A stretch of DNA of 14,069 bases from Treponema sp. (GCA_031273835.1 JAISRD010000262.1:1-14069); one strand, 5' to 3'; counted from the first letter of the stretch, positions 1 to 7,142 are shown. Notes: a model not told the origin generated them from the sequence alone. Numbers and translations: made by a program.

Positions 1-1
1 G

Positions 2-340
2 GTCAATGTGAATCATGAGATAGGGGTCATAAAAGACCGGTTAATTCTCTTGCTCCTGGAAGATGACCGGAAGAAACGGGGCCTCATGTTTGACGAAATG
101 ATAGACCTGCTTAAAAAATGTATAATCCCTATTCGGCCAAACCGATCCCTTCCCCGTGAATTACCCCGCAAGGTGAAATTCCACATGCGGACGGAAGTTG
201 AGCGGGCTAACAGTATTTTGAAAGACTGGCTTCTTCCCGGAAAACTCTATGTGAAGGGACACACAAAAGTTTCTTTTGTGTTATTCAGTGCTGTGGTTTG
301 TCTTGCCGCCCTGCGGACGCTCCAGTACTTCATCCTCTAG
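2..340 (+). CDS. Transposase, C-terminal part (cut by window edge)
   Basis: The frame is open from the left edge and ends at TAG 338-340, so this is the 3' end of a longer gene; the GTG at 8 need not be the true start. The visible 110 or so residues contain RTEVERANSILKDWLLP followed by YVKGHTKV and a hydrophobic tail ending LRTLQYFIL. This arrangement (Arg, then VERxNSxLK with the third acidic residue of the DDE triad, then a G-x-x-KV segment and a hydrophobic helix) is typical of the C-terminus of DDE transposases of the IS4/IS5/IS1182 kind. The exact IS family cannot be assigned from this piece, and the other two catalytic acids lie outside the window. Whether the element is intact upstream is unknown. 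It is the only clear transposase sequence seen and marks the left flank as accessory DNA. Confidence 0.65.
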   Translation, partial: VNVNHEIGVIKDRLILLLLEDDRKKRGLMFDEMIDLLKKCIIPIRPNRSLPRELPRKVKFHMRTEVERANSILKDWLLPGKLYVKGHTKVSFVLFSAVVCLAALRTLQYFIL

Positions 341-396
341 CAGGAGGGGTTTTGGGAAAGGCTCTACTAATTCTCCTTAATACAAAATATTGAAAA

Positions 397-423
397 AACT
401 TAGCTCAAATGTCGCATAATCCC
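397..423. other. Possible right end of the insertion sequence
   Basis: About 60 bp after the transposase stop, the minus strand reads GGGATTATGCGACATTTGAG, which resembles an IS terminal inverted repeat beginning with GGG at 423. The matching left end would lie outside the window, so this is only a guess from position and style. No target-site duplication can be tested. Confidence 0.18.
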
Positions 424-462
424 TTTTTATACGCAACCCCTGGCGTACCACAGATCCGTCTT

Positions 463-566
463 TAACCACCAAGGGCACTAAGGGGCGGGAAGCCCTTTAT
501 CTTCCTTTCCCCCCCCTCTTTATGCCCCTGGTGTCCTTTACATATCCTTTGTGCCCTTCGTGTCCG
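463..566. repeat. Inverted arms of CACNAAGG-type degenerate repeat
   Basis: Plus-strand ACCACCAAGGGCACTAAGG (464-482) is matched by an inverted arm around 545-565 (CCTTTGTGCCCTTCGTGTCC), with a further GGTGTCCTTT at 530-539. Both arms are built from a roughly 9-nt CACNAAGG-like unit. I recall such units scattered through intergenic DNA of many unrelated bacteria, with no agreed function. The pair could fold into a long imperfect stem. The rest of 341-586, including a run of eight C near 508-516, shows no gene. Confidence 0.45.
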
Positions 567-586
567 GCCCTACGGAATTAAGGCGC

Positions 587-934
587 TTACCAGCGGCCTT
601 TCTTCCCGTCATTCTCCACCTGTACGGTAACCCTTGTTGGCCTTGTCGTCGGGATTTTCGGTGATATAGACGATCTTTACCCCCAGTTCATGCCATATAT
701 TCTCCAAGAGTTTGTGTGCGCCGTGGGTCTACCGCTCGGGGTCGGCGGGTCCCGGGGCTTTAAGCCCAGCGAGATAAGGGAAGCCTCCGTGAGGGGCGGG
801 ATCAGGAAATACCCCCGCTTAAAATCCTTCATCGTCGCCGTCCGCGTATCCGCGTCCATGACGCTGATCCAGTTACGGCACATCTCTAACTGCCCTTCGC
901 GGTTAGTAGGAAGCCAATTTCTGCCTGTCGCCAT
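587..934 (-). pseudogene. Decayed copy of a hypothetical protein family (paralogue of the gene at 13423)
   Basis: The gene begins well: minus-strand ATG at 934-932 sits behind AAGGAGG with a short A-rich spacer. It encodes MATGRNWLP, a short helical part, then IPPLTEASLISLGLKPRD and TPSGRPTA before a premature TAA at 679-677. Two nucleotides out of frame the family sequence resumes as HELGVKIVYITENPDD and KANKGYR. Back in the first frame comes VQVENDGKKGRW and TAA at 589-587. The pieces are therefore collinear with one ancestral protein broken by a frameshift between about 712 and 735 and by a deletion that removed most of the C-terminal domain. The intact gene at 13423 has the matching order: FPPVTNEDRTAMGI, a TPVPKP linker, then GVRIYYG and KTVYF. 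I recall similar hypothetical proteins in termite-gut treponemes and Bacteroidetes, without known function. Family assignment is good; function unknown. Confidence 0.7.
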
Positions 935-969
935 TTTTTTCCTCCTTAATGGGTATTTTGGGCGAATTT

Positions 970-1004
970 GCCCCTGTTTACGGCGTTTCTACGCCCCCAG
1001 GGGC
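970..1004. other. Two-tier hairpin upstream of the decayed gene
   Basis: GCCCCTG (970-976) pairs with CAGGGGC (998-1004). Nested inside, GGCGT (982-986) pairs with ACGCC (991-995) around a TTCT loop. Next to it, 960-973 is a near-palindrome (GGGCGAATTTGCCC). It lies 20-70 bp before the ribosome binding site of the minus-strand gene at 934, so it could fold in that gene's leader. No T run follows on either strand, so it is not a typical terminator. The rest of 935-1409 holds no strong gene. Confidence 0.4.
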
Positions 1005-1084
1005 CAAAAGCAGCTACCGGCAGCCCGTTTGTACCCCTGAACGGGGCGGTTTTGCCTGAAAATGAGGAAAAAAGGGAGTTATTT

Positions 1085-1273
1085 ATGGGGTACCGACACG
1101 CTGAAGGCTATTTGGAGTACAATATGAGCCGTGAACCGGCGAAGGCGGAGCCTTCGCTTTGGGTACTTTCCGCATTTATGCCTATTGTTGTCCTAAGCAT
1201 GAAAGTAGTATCCCCCTGCCGTTGTGTGCTGAAAGGAAAGGCGCCGGAAAAGTGTTCCTGGCCGGCCCTTTGA
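1085..1273 (+). CDS. Doubtful small ORF of 62 residues
   Basis: The ATG at 1085 has a reasonable ribosome binding site (AAAGGGAG, 6-nt spacer) and encodes a 62-residue peptide with a short hydrophobic stretch (LWVLSAFMPIVVLSM). It ends inside dispersed repeat copy A. The last residues, RCVLKGKAPEK, are nearly identical to RCVLKEKAPEK read in the same direction through copy B (minus strand, 12632-12599). The ORF also contains a perfect hairpin (1139-1157). The shared ending may only reflect the shared repeat DNA. I recognise no family; it may well be noncoding. Confidence 0.15.
   Translation: MGYRHAEGYLEYNMSREPAKAEPSLWVLSAFMPIVVLSMKVVSPCRCVLKGKAPEKCSWPAL
1139..1157. other. Perfect short hairpin
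   Basis: GCGAAGGC (1139-1146), loop GGA, GCCTTCGC (1150-1157): 8-bp perfect arms with a 3-nt loop. It is not followed by a T run, so a terminator role is doubtful. It may be part of a dispersed palindromic repeat. Confidence 0.4.
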
Positions 1274-1363
1274 CTTTTACCGGGTATCGTTACTTTCACC
1301 GGGCCTACGCCGTGTTACTATTACCGGATTAACACGTTCGCCGGCTCACGTGCATTTTCCGGG
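1219..1363 (+). repeat. Dispersed repeat, copy A
   Basis: Two blocks of this region recur in inverted orientation at 12454-12632. Block 1 (1219-1252) matches 12632-12599 at 31 of 34 positions. Block 2 (1263-1363) matches 12554-12454 without gaps at 93 of 101 positions, including 34 identical bases (1273-1306). All eight differences in block 2 are transitions. Between the blocks, copy A has 10 bp where copy B has 44. Similarity fades near 1371. Internally the repeat contains several degenerate units around a CCGGTRAAxGTAAC-like core on the other strand. It stands just upstream of the secG promoter. Confidence 0.85.
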
Positions 1364-1409
1364 CGGGCATAGCGAATACGGGAGGGGGAAGGGAGGGCAA
1401 TTCGAGAGC

Positions 1410-1438
1410 TTGAACAAGTCTTTCCGCCTTGATACAAT
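1410..1438 (+). promoter_or_regulatory. sigma70-type promoter of the secG-V-ATPase operon
   Basis: TTGAAC (1410-1415) and TACAAT (1433-1438) are separated by 17 bp, giving a start near 1445 and a leader of about 60 nt before the secG ATG. No other equally good promoter was seen within the tightly packed operon, so this one probably serves all ten genes. Confidence 0.65.
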
Positions 1439-1505
1439 TTTAAGAAGGACCCAAACCTAAGCGTTTTGGATCCCCATACGGATATTCAAACTTGTTGAGG
1501 TTATT

Positions 1506-1907
1506 ATGGGAATTCTTGGGATCGTACTCCTGGTACTGTTTATTATAGTGGCTATACTGCTGATACTCCTGGTTTTGATTCAAAATGAAGAAGGCGACAG
1601 CCTGGGGGGTATATTTGCCGGGGGCAGCGCCTCCGCCTTCGGTTCCCGCTCGGGCAATGTGCTTACCAGGGCCACTTCGATCCTGGGGGCTCTTTTCCTC
1701 ATCCTTACCATAGGCATGGCCCTGCTCAGGCTGAATCCCGGCGGTTCCGGGGTGGAATCGGCGGGAAGGCAGCAGAACGCCGGACAGGAAAACGACTGGT
1801 TCCAGGATAACCCCCAGGGGGGGGATCAATCAGGCGCTGATGCCGGCGGCCTCAACGATTCAAGCCTCTTTACCGATACGGCTGTTCCTGTTAACCCGCA
1901 GGAATAG
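1506..1907 (+). CDS. secG: Protein-export membrane protein SecG
   Basis: SecG is the small auxiliary subunit of the SecYEG translocon, which moves unfolded proteins across the inner membrane with SecA. The 133-residue product has a first membrane helix (about 3-25), then IQNEEGDSLGGIFAGGSA and SAFGSRSGNVLTR, a segment highly characteristic of SecG, and a second helix (about 56-74). A hydrophilic, Gly/Gln/Asp-rich tail of some 58 residues follows. The tail makes it longer than many SecG proteins (about 75-110 residues) but is of the low-complexity kind often seen there. The ATG at 1506 follows TTGAGG by 5 nt, and the sigma70 promoter lies about 70 bp upstream. It is the first gene of the operon, 9 bp before the EIIA gene. 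Confidence 0.92.
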   Translation: MGILGIVLLVLFIIVAILLILLVLIQNEEGDSLGGIFAGGSASAFGSRSGNVLTRATSILGALFLILTIGMALLRLNPGGSGVESAGRQQNAGQENDWFQDNPQGGDQSGADAGGLNDSSLFTDTAVPVNPQE

Positions 1908-1916
1908 GGAGGGACA

Positions 1917-2390
1917 ATGGCTCTAAGCGATTTATTCCCCCCGGAATTCATTAAAATCGGCCTTGAGGCGGAAGACAAGGACGAGGCCTTTGAGGAATTG
2001 GCCGACGCCTTCTGTCAGGTTTCCCGTCTCGATATCAGGGAAGAGATCCTTGAAGCGGTGCGGGACCGGGAACGGAAAATGTCTACCGGCATACAGAAGG
2101 GTATCGCCATACCCCACGGCAAAACCAACGCGGTGGACAGGGTACGGGGTATACTGGGGATTTCAAAACGGGGGATAGATTACGACGCCCTGGACGGTCA
2201 GCCGGTATACCTGCTCTTTATGGTAGTCGCCCCCCAAACGGACACGGAAAAACACCTGCGGGTCTTAAAGCGCCTGGCCGAGCTGCTTCAAAATCCCCAG
2301 TTCTTTACCGATCTGGCGGCCCAGAATGATCCTTCTTCCGCCAGCGCTGTCATAAAAAAATACGAAAATATACTGGCGGCGTCAGAATAG
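1917..2390 (+). CDS. PTS EIIA domain protein (PtsN/fructose type)
   Basis: A free-standing EIIA domain of the PTS fructose/mannitol/nitrogen group, 157 residues long. The phosphorylatable histidine is His67 in GIQKGIAIPHGKT, the standard signature. Downstream LDGQPVYLLFMVVAPQ and the HLRVLKRLAELL helix also fit the family. Proteins of this size usually act as regulators that take phosphate from NPr/HPr rather than as sugar transporters. No EIIB or EIIC domain lies beside it, which supports a regulatory role (inference). The ATG at 1917 has a strong GGGAGGG site and follows secG by 9 bp; the next gene starts 13 bp downstream. Its place in front of V-ATPase genes suggests co-expression, and perhaps phosphotransfer-based control of ion pumping or secretion, but nothing in the sequence proves that. 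Confidence 0.88.
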   Translation: MALSDLFPPEFIKIGLEAEDKDEAFEELADAFCQVSRLDIREEILEAVRDRERKMSTGIQKGIAIPHGKTNAVDRVRGILGISKRGIDYDALDGQPVYLLFMVVAPQTDTEKHLRVLKRLAELLQNPQFFTDLAAQNDPSSASAVIKKYENILAASE

Positions 2391-2403
2391 TTTACGGTGG
2401 GCC

Positions 2404-2715
2404 ATGGAAGACGGGGAAGTTTTACAGCATTTGCTTGAAATTGAGTCGAAGGCTTCCGCCCTGGTGGACGACGCCCAGGCCGAGGCGGACAGGCGCCTCA
2501 AGCAGGCGGAGGAAGAAAACCGGGCTTTCTATGACGAACAGTACCGCGGCCTGATAACGGAACTTGACGGGGAATACACAGAACAGATCGGCGCGGCAAA
2601 GGCCGAATATAAGCGGACCTTGGACGCCTACAGGCTGACCCTGGACGCCATGCCTGTCAACACGGAAGCCTTCCGCGCCCTGGCCTTTTCGCTGCTTTAC
2701 GCCGGGGGAAAATGA
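2404..2715 (+). CDS. V-type ATPase G/H-like peripheral stalk subunit
   Basis: A 103-residue, highly charged, Ala/Glu/Lys-rich protein. Residues about 5-75 look like one long coiled coil (LLEIESKASALVDDAQAEA, then EYTEQIGAAKAEYKRTLD). Prokaryotic V/A-type ATPases have a small subunit of this type (called G, H or NtpF) that pairs with subunit E to make the peripheral stalk holding the head to subunit I. Its position directly before subunit C in a V-ATPase operon supports the call. Sequence alone would not, because such coiled coils diverge quickly. The upstream site is weak (GGTGGG close to the ATG), so expression may rely on coupling to the EIIA gene. It overlaps subunit C by 4 bp (ATGA). Confidence 0.72.
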   Translation: MEDGEVLQHLLEIESKASALVDDAQAEADRRLKQAEEENRAFYDEQYRGLITELDGEYTEQIGAAKAEYKRTLDAYRLTLDAMPVNTEAFRALAFSLLYAGGK

Positions 2716-3758
2716 TGATTAGGGCGGGCGAGCGTTCTTATGTGTACGCCAAGGCCTGCGGGATTGTGGGAAAATCCTTTGTCGGCCGCCGTATTTCGGC
2801 GCTGCGTCCCGTTACCCGTCTTTCGGAACTTGACAGGCTGATTTTTTCCGGGGCCGCCCGGGAATTGCCCGAACGGGAGCTTCTTCCGGACCTTGAAAGA
2901 CGCCTTCTGGAACGGTCGGTTAAGTCGATTATTTCTATCGTCAATTGTTTTAAGAATCCCCCGGAACTCCTGGTACGGCTGCTCCGGGTTTATGAATATT
3001 CGGATCTGAAAACGGCCCTGGCCCTTGTCAATTCCGGGGAAAATCCTCTGGAAAAAAAATTTGTTTTTACCGGTCTGGGCGGATTTGGTTCGGTAAAGTT
3101 CGGGGCCTTTCCCGATCTGTCCGCCATGCTGGAAGGAACGGAATTCGCCTTCTTGCTGGATAAAAAGGGCCGCCTTAGGACGGATTTTGACGGGAGCCCT
3201 CCTGAAACGATCCTGGATAACCACTATTACCGCAGGCTTTGGGAAAGCCTGCTGAAATTGAAAAAGTCCGACCGCCGGGCGGCTGAAAGGATCATCCTGG
3301 AAGAAATATCCCTGCGAAACTGTTCCTGGGTCTTAAGGCTCCGTACCTATTACGGTATGCGGCCGGAGGAGCTGGCCCTTCATCTGATACGTCCCGGGGA
3401 AACGAAAAAGCCCGGCGCCGAAGGCCCCGGCCCCTTTTCCGCCGAAATTGAGGATGCCCTGAAGCTGCCCCTGGACAGCCGCGGGGAATGGGAAAGGTGG
3501 CGCCGGGCGGAATTCCTCAATCCCGAAGGGGTCGGCCCATGGCGGGTGGATCCGCGTTACTTCCAGAACGCCGCTTCGGAGTACCTCTACCGGCTTGCCC
3601 TTAGATCTTTCCGCCGCCGTCCCTTTTCCATTGATACGGCCTTTTGTTTTATCAAACTTAAACAGTTTGAGGAGGATCTTTTAACCAGCGACGCCGAGGG
3701 GCTGGGGCTGGGCATGTCAAGCAAGGATGTATTCGGTATACTGGAGGCAAACCTATGA
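2712..3758 (+). CDS. atpC: V-type ATPase subunit C
   Basis: A 348-residue, mostly helical protein with the length expected for subunit C (V0 d/AC39 family), the funnel-shaped socket that joins the central stalk to the membrane K ring. Typical features are an N-terminal YVYAKACGIVGKSFVG segment, a helical repeat, and a WESLLKLKKSDRR and ERIILEEISLRNCSWVLRLR region in the middle, followed by YYGMRPEELALHLI. No catalytic residues are expected. The start is an ATGATG doublet; the first ATG overlaps the previous stop by 4 bp, indicating translational coupling. The end overlaps subunit I in the same way, with GGAGG just before. A low-complexity stretch (KKPGAEGPGPFSAE) appears to be an insertion loop. 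The call relies on length, helical pattern and operon position. Confidence 0.82.
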   Translation: MMIRAGERSYVYAKACGIVGKSFVGRRISALRPVTRLSELDRLIFSGAARELPERELLPDLERRLLERSVKSIISIVNCFKNPPELLVRLLRVYEYSDLKTALALVNSGENPLEKKFVFTGLGGFGSVKFGAFPDLSAMLEGTEFAFLLDKKGRLRTDFDGSPPETILDNHYYRRLWESLLKLKKSDRRAAERIILEEISLRNCSWVLRLRTYYGMRPEELALHLIRPGETKKPGAEGPGPFSAEIEDALKLPLDSRGEWERWRRAEFLNPEGVGPWRVDPRYFQNAASEYLYRLALRSFRRRPFSIDTAFCFIKLKQFEEDLLTSDAEGLGLGMSSKDVFGILEANL

Positions 3759-5779
3759 TGCGCCCCAGGAAGATGAAACAGATTGAAATGACCGTCCTTG
3801 CCCGTGATGTGGACCCGGTAATTGAATATCTGGGCCGCCGGGGGCTTATGCATTTTTCCGGCGATACCCTGTACGACGGGCCGGGAAGCGGCGCGGGAAG
3901 TTCCGGCGGCGCGGCCCGTATACGGGAATGCCTTGAACGGCTCCGTTCCGCCGCCGTCTACCTGGGGGTGGAACTCCCCGACGAACCTGAGGAAGACGGA
4001 AAACTCCCCCGGGAAGCCGAGGAAGCCCTTACCGATAAGCTTGCGGCGGCGGTTCTCTCTTTGAGCGCCGGGGAAAACGAACAGCTCCGTGAAAAGAAAA
4101 AACTTGAGGAAACCCTGAACGAGGCCCAGGCCTTTTCCAAGCTTAACGCGCCCTTTTCGGACCTTGATCAGCTTTCGTACCTTACCCTGCGGGTGGGGCG
4201 GCTTGATCCCAAGCGTCAGGAAGAATTGAGGGTAAGCCTTGCCGACCGGGCGGTGATCATCCCCCTGGACGATTCGGGCCGTATGCTGGCCGCCGCTTCC
4301 AGGAAGGGCCGCTTTGCCCTTGACTCGGCCCTGAAAAAATCAAACTTTAATCCCATTGCAATACCCGAAGCTTATAAGGGGGTTCCCGCGGATCTTCTGT
4401 CCAGCCTTAACAGGCGCCTTGAAGGAACGGAGAAGGAACTGGAACGTATCGCCGCCGCCAAGGGGGAATTCAAAAAAGAATACGGCCCCTCCCTGCGCAG
4501 CCTTACGGCGTCCTACCTCATGGCCCAGGCCGTGGAGGAATTGAAGGAGAGGCTGCGGGGTACAAAAAACGTATATGTGGTACGGGGCTGGGTGCCCGCC
4601 GATGAAGTGGCCGCCATGGTCGAGGAATTCGGCCGGAGAACCGAAGGAAGGACGGCGATACGATCCTACAACCCCGATGAAATTGAGGATGTCCGGGAGG
4701 GGCGGGAAAAGGTGCCCGTTTCACTGAAACACGGGAGCTTTGTAAGGGGCTTTGAGCCGGTGGTATTTTCCTACGGCGCTCCCCTTTACGGCACCATCGA
4801 TCCCACCCCGTTTGTCGCTTTTTTCTTCTGCGTACTCTTCGGGATCATGTTCGGCGATCTGGGCCAGGGCCTGACCCTCTTTCTGCTGGGCTTCGCGCTA
4901 AGCGGGGGAAAGCTTAAGCCCCTTGCGGATTATGTAAAGTTCGCCACCCCCCTTAAAGCGGTGGGCGCCGCGTCCATGATCATGGGCCTCCTTAACGGTG
5001 AATTTTTTACCAACGAAAGAATTCTGGAAAAACCCACCCAGGCGGTCCTGGGGTTCTTTATGAAGCTGTTCGGCATGGAAGGGGAGCCTCCCGAACGGAT
5101 TTTACAGCTGATGCCGGAAAAGGGAAATATCGAGAAGCTCTTTTATTTTTTCGGCTTTACCATCGCCGTGGGGGTCGTGCTTAATTCAATCGGGCTTGTG
5201 GTAAATATCATAAACCAGTGTTTCCTAAAGAAATTCGAAAAGGCCTTTTTTTCAAAAACCGGCGCGGCGGGGCTCCTCCTTTTCTGGTACGCCCTTTTCA
5301 TGGCGGTGCGGATCATGCTGGGTTCCGGTTTTTTCTGGTACGATTATTTGGGGCTCCTAATCCCCGCGGGGCTTATCTTTTTCGGCCCCCTGATCTGGCG
5401 TATCATCGCCGGGGAAAGGCCCGTGCTGGAAAACGGCCTTTTAGTGTTTGTTATGGAAGGTTTTGTGGAGATACTCGAATCCGCCTCAACCTATATTTCC
5501 AATACGGTAAGTTTTCTCCGGGTCGGGGCCTTTGCCCTTTCCCACGCGGTACTTTCCTTTATCGTCTTTACCCTTTCGGGAATGGTGGCGGATTTAAGCG
5601 CCGGGCCGGCCCTGTCTTTGGTGATAACGATCTTCGGGAACGGCGTGATTATCCTTCTTGAGGGGATGATTGTAGCGATACAGGTGGTACGGCTGCAGTA
5701 CTATGAATTTTTCAGCAAGTTTTTTACCGAGACCGGGGTGCCCTTTACCCCCTTCCGGTTCAGAAGGAGAGGAGCATGA
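3755..5779 (+). CDS. atpI: V-type ATPase subunit I (membrane stator)
   Basis: The bacterial equivalent of eukaryotic V-ATPase subunit a: it forms the ion half-channels against the K ring and anchors the peripheral stalks. The 674-residue product has a soluble, coiled-coil-rich N-terminal half (about 1-330) and a membrane half starting at FEPVVFSYGAPLYGTIDPTP and FVAFFFCVLFGIMFGDLGQG. Seven or so hydrophobic helices follow. The essential arginine of the ion path is visible as Arg589 in SFLRVGAFALSHAVLSF, the best-conserved motif of the family. Length is normal to slightly long. The start at 3755 has GGAGG seven bases upstream and overlaps subunit C by 4 bp; a second ATG follows immediately at 3758. 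The stop overlaps the K start by 4 bp. Confidence 0.95.
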   Translation: MMRPRKMKQIEMTVLARDVDPVIEYLGRRGLMHFSGDTLYDGPGSGAGSSGGAARIRECLERLRSAAVYLGVELPDEPEEDGKLPREAEEALTDKLAAAVLSLSAGENEQLREKKKLEETLNEAQAFSKLNAPFSDLDQLSYLTLRVGRLDPKRQEELRVSLADRAVIIPLDDSGRMLAAASRKGRFALDSALKKSNFNPIAIPEAYKGVPADLLSSLNRRLEGTEKELERIAAAKGEFKKEYGPSLRSLTASYLMAQAVEELKERLRGTKNVYVVRGWVPADEVAAMVEEFGRRTEGRTAIRSYNPDEIEDVREGREKVPVSLKHGSFVRGFEPVVFSYGAPLYGTIDPTPFVAFFFCVLFGIMFGDLGQGLTLFLLGFALSGGKLKPLADYVKFATPLKAVGAASMIMGLLNGEFFTNERILEKPTQAVLGFFMKLFGMEGEPPERILQLMPEKGNIEKLFYFFGFTIAVGVVLNSIGLVVNIINQCFLKKFEKAFFSKTGAAGLLLFWYALFMAVRIMLGSGFFWYDYLGLLIPAGLIFFGPLIWRIIAGERPVLENGLLVFVMEGFVEILESASTYISNTVSFLRVGAFALSHAVLSFIVFTLSGMVADLSAGPALSLVITIFGNGVIILLEGMIVAIQVVRLQYYEFFSKFFTETGVPFTPFRFRRRGA

Positions 5780-6129
5780 ATCAAAAAATGGCTTTTGCCG
5801 CGCTGTTGTTTCTGGCCCTGGAGGCCGCCGTCTTTGCCCAGGAGCCGGAGGCTCAGGCGGAAAGTTCCGCTGGGGCTCAGGCGGAGCTTTCCGCGGAAAC
5901 CCCGGCGGCGGCGCAGAGTACTTCCGTATGGAAGTATTTTGCCGCGGCCCTCGCGGTGGGTATTTCCTGTATAGCCGGGGGCATAGCCGTGGGACAGATC
6001 GGTTCGGCGGCCATGGGGGCCATGAGTGAAAACCCGGAACTTTCCGGCAAGGCCCTGCCCTATGCGGGCCTTGCGGAGGGCATTTGTCTCTGGGGCTTCC
6101 TGGTGGCGCTTTTGATCATGATACTGTGA
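5776..6129 (+). CDS. atpK: V-type ATPase subunit K (proteolipid), with signal peptide
   Basis: The rotor-ring proteolipid. The mature part is a single two-helix hairpin: helix 1 about 52-80 (AAALAVGISCIAGGIAVGQI), a polar loop with SENPEL, and helix 2 about 93-117. Helix 2 carries the ion-binding glutamate Glu101 in GLAEGICLWGF. In front lies a typical signal peptide (MNQKMAFAALLFLALEAAVFA, probable cut after Ala21) and an Ala/Glu/Gln-rich linker (22-50), which most two-helix c subunits lack. Many V-type K subunits have four helices; this one has two. The Na+-binding pattern with Ser/Thr or Thr-Gln after the glutamate is replaced by Gly-Ile-Cys, which points to H+ rather than Na+ (inference). 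The ATG follows AGAAGGAGAGG and overlaps the subunit I stop. Confidence 0.93.
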   Translation: MNQKMAFAALLFLALEAAVFAQEPEAQAESSAGAQAELSAETPAAAQSTSVWKYFAAALAVGISCIAGGIAVGQIGSAAMGAMSENPELSGKALPYAGLAEGICLWGFLVALLIMIL

Positions 6130-6142
6130 TCCTCAGGCGGTC

Positions 6143-6490
6143 ATGGATTATTTTTTTTTGGGAGATCCGGAACTGGCGACGGCGTTCCGTTTTGTCGGCA
6201 TAGATGGCGCCTCCGTTCCCGGCCCCGGCGAGGCGCTGGCGCTTTTTAAGCGTATAACCCAAAACTGGGACGCCGTCGCCGGGGCGGTGCTTCCCGGCGA
6301 AACCTTTGAAAGCTGCCGGGTGCTGATCCTAACCGAAGAAGTGGCGGACTGGCTTGGGGAAACCCTTACGGATTGGCAGCTTTCCGGCCGTTATCCCCTG
6401 ATCGTGGAAATACCCGGAACCCTGGGCCGTATGCCCGGAAGGAAGACCCTGGTGGATTCAATCCGGGAGGCGGTTGGAATTCATGTGTAA
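6143..6490 (+). CDS. atpF: V-type ATPase subunit F
   Basis: A 115-residue central-stalk subunit with a Rossmann-like fold that binds subunit D and can regulate ATP hydrolysis. The N-terminus MDYFFLGDPELATAFRFVGI, followed by DGASV, is the family signature (compare the usual G-D-x-x-x-x-x-G-F-R-L-A-G-I/V). The middle VLILTEEVADWL and the IVEIPGTLG strand also fit, as does the length. It starts 13 bp after subunit K with only a weak site (AGGCGG). The next gene begins 13 bp downstream. Its usual partner D is not present in this window. This subunit F must not be confused with the F-type ATPase b subunit, which also carries the symbol atpF. Confidence 0.9.
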   Translation: MDYFFLGDPELATAFRFVGIDGASVPGPGEALALFKRITQNWDAVAGAVLPGETFESCRVLILTEEVADWLGETLTDWQLSGRYPLIVEIPGTLGRMPGRKTLVDSIREAVGIHV

Positions 6491-6503
6491 AGGAAAGGAT
6501 TAG

Positions 6504-7142
6504 GTGGAAGAACTTCAGTCGACGGAAGCGCTGGACCGGGAAATACTCGAGGACGCGCGGAAGAAGGCTTTTAAGATACTCAAAAGCGCCGATGAAAGCG
6601 CCGCCGCGTCAAGGGTATCCTGGGAACGCAGGCTTTCGGCGGCCCTGGAAGAGGCCCGGACAAGAAACCGGCTTAAAACGGAATTGGGCCGCCGGGAGAT
6701 CATGGCCCGGCTTCCCATGGATAAGCGGCGTATCCGTTCCGAAAAAATTGAAGGCTTTCTTGGATCGGCCATGGAGGATTTTCTTGCTTCCCTGGGCCGG
6801 GACAGGATAACCCTCCTTTTGGAAGGGGAATTGATAAAACGCATAAACGCCGTGGAGGGCCCGGATAAACCCGTCGAACTGCGTTACCGGGGCCTTTCAA
6901 AGGACGAACTTGAGGGGCTTATCAAAAAGGCCCTTCCCGGTATACAGGTCAAGTCCGCCGGGGATGCCCTGTATACCGTTCCGGGCGTCCTTCCCGCGCT
7001 GGTGCTTGAATTCCCCTGTCTGCGCTTGAGCGCGTCGGTGGACGCCGCCGCTTCCCAGCTGCTCCTTGACAAACGGGCCGAACTTGCCGCGGCCCTGCTG
7101 GGGGAGCAGGCCCTGGAAAATCCCGCCGGAGAATACCCATGA
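6504..7142 (+). CDS. atpE: V-type ATPase subunit E (peripheral stalk)
   Basis: A 212-residue stalk subunit that pairs with the G/H-like protein and caps the A3B3 head. The N-terminal 90 residues are a charged helix (ILEDARKKAFKILKSADES and so on). The C-terminal half has the mixed fold of subunit E, ending LRLSASVDAAASQLLLDKRA, a region similar to other bacterial E subunits. The start is a GTG at 6504 with AGGAAAGGA upstream; no ATG at a better position was seen. It follows F by 13 bp and overlaps subunit A by 4 bp (ATGA). Assigned by fold pattern, length and operon position, since E subunits are poorly conserved. Confidence 0.85.
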   Translation: MEELQSTEALDREILEDARKKAFKILKSADESAAASRVSWERRLSAALEEARTRNRLKTELGRREIMARLPMDKRRIRSEKIEGFLGSAMEDFLASLGRDRITLLLEGELIKRINAVEGPDKPVELRYRGLSKDELEGLIKKALPGIQVKSAGDALYTVPGVLPALVLEFPCLRLSASVDAAASQLLLDKRAELAAALLGEQALENPAGEYP

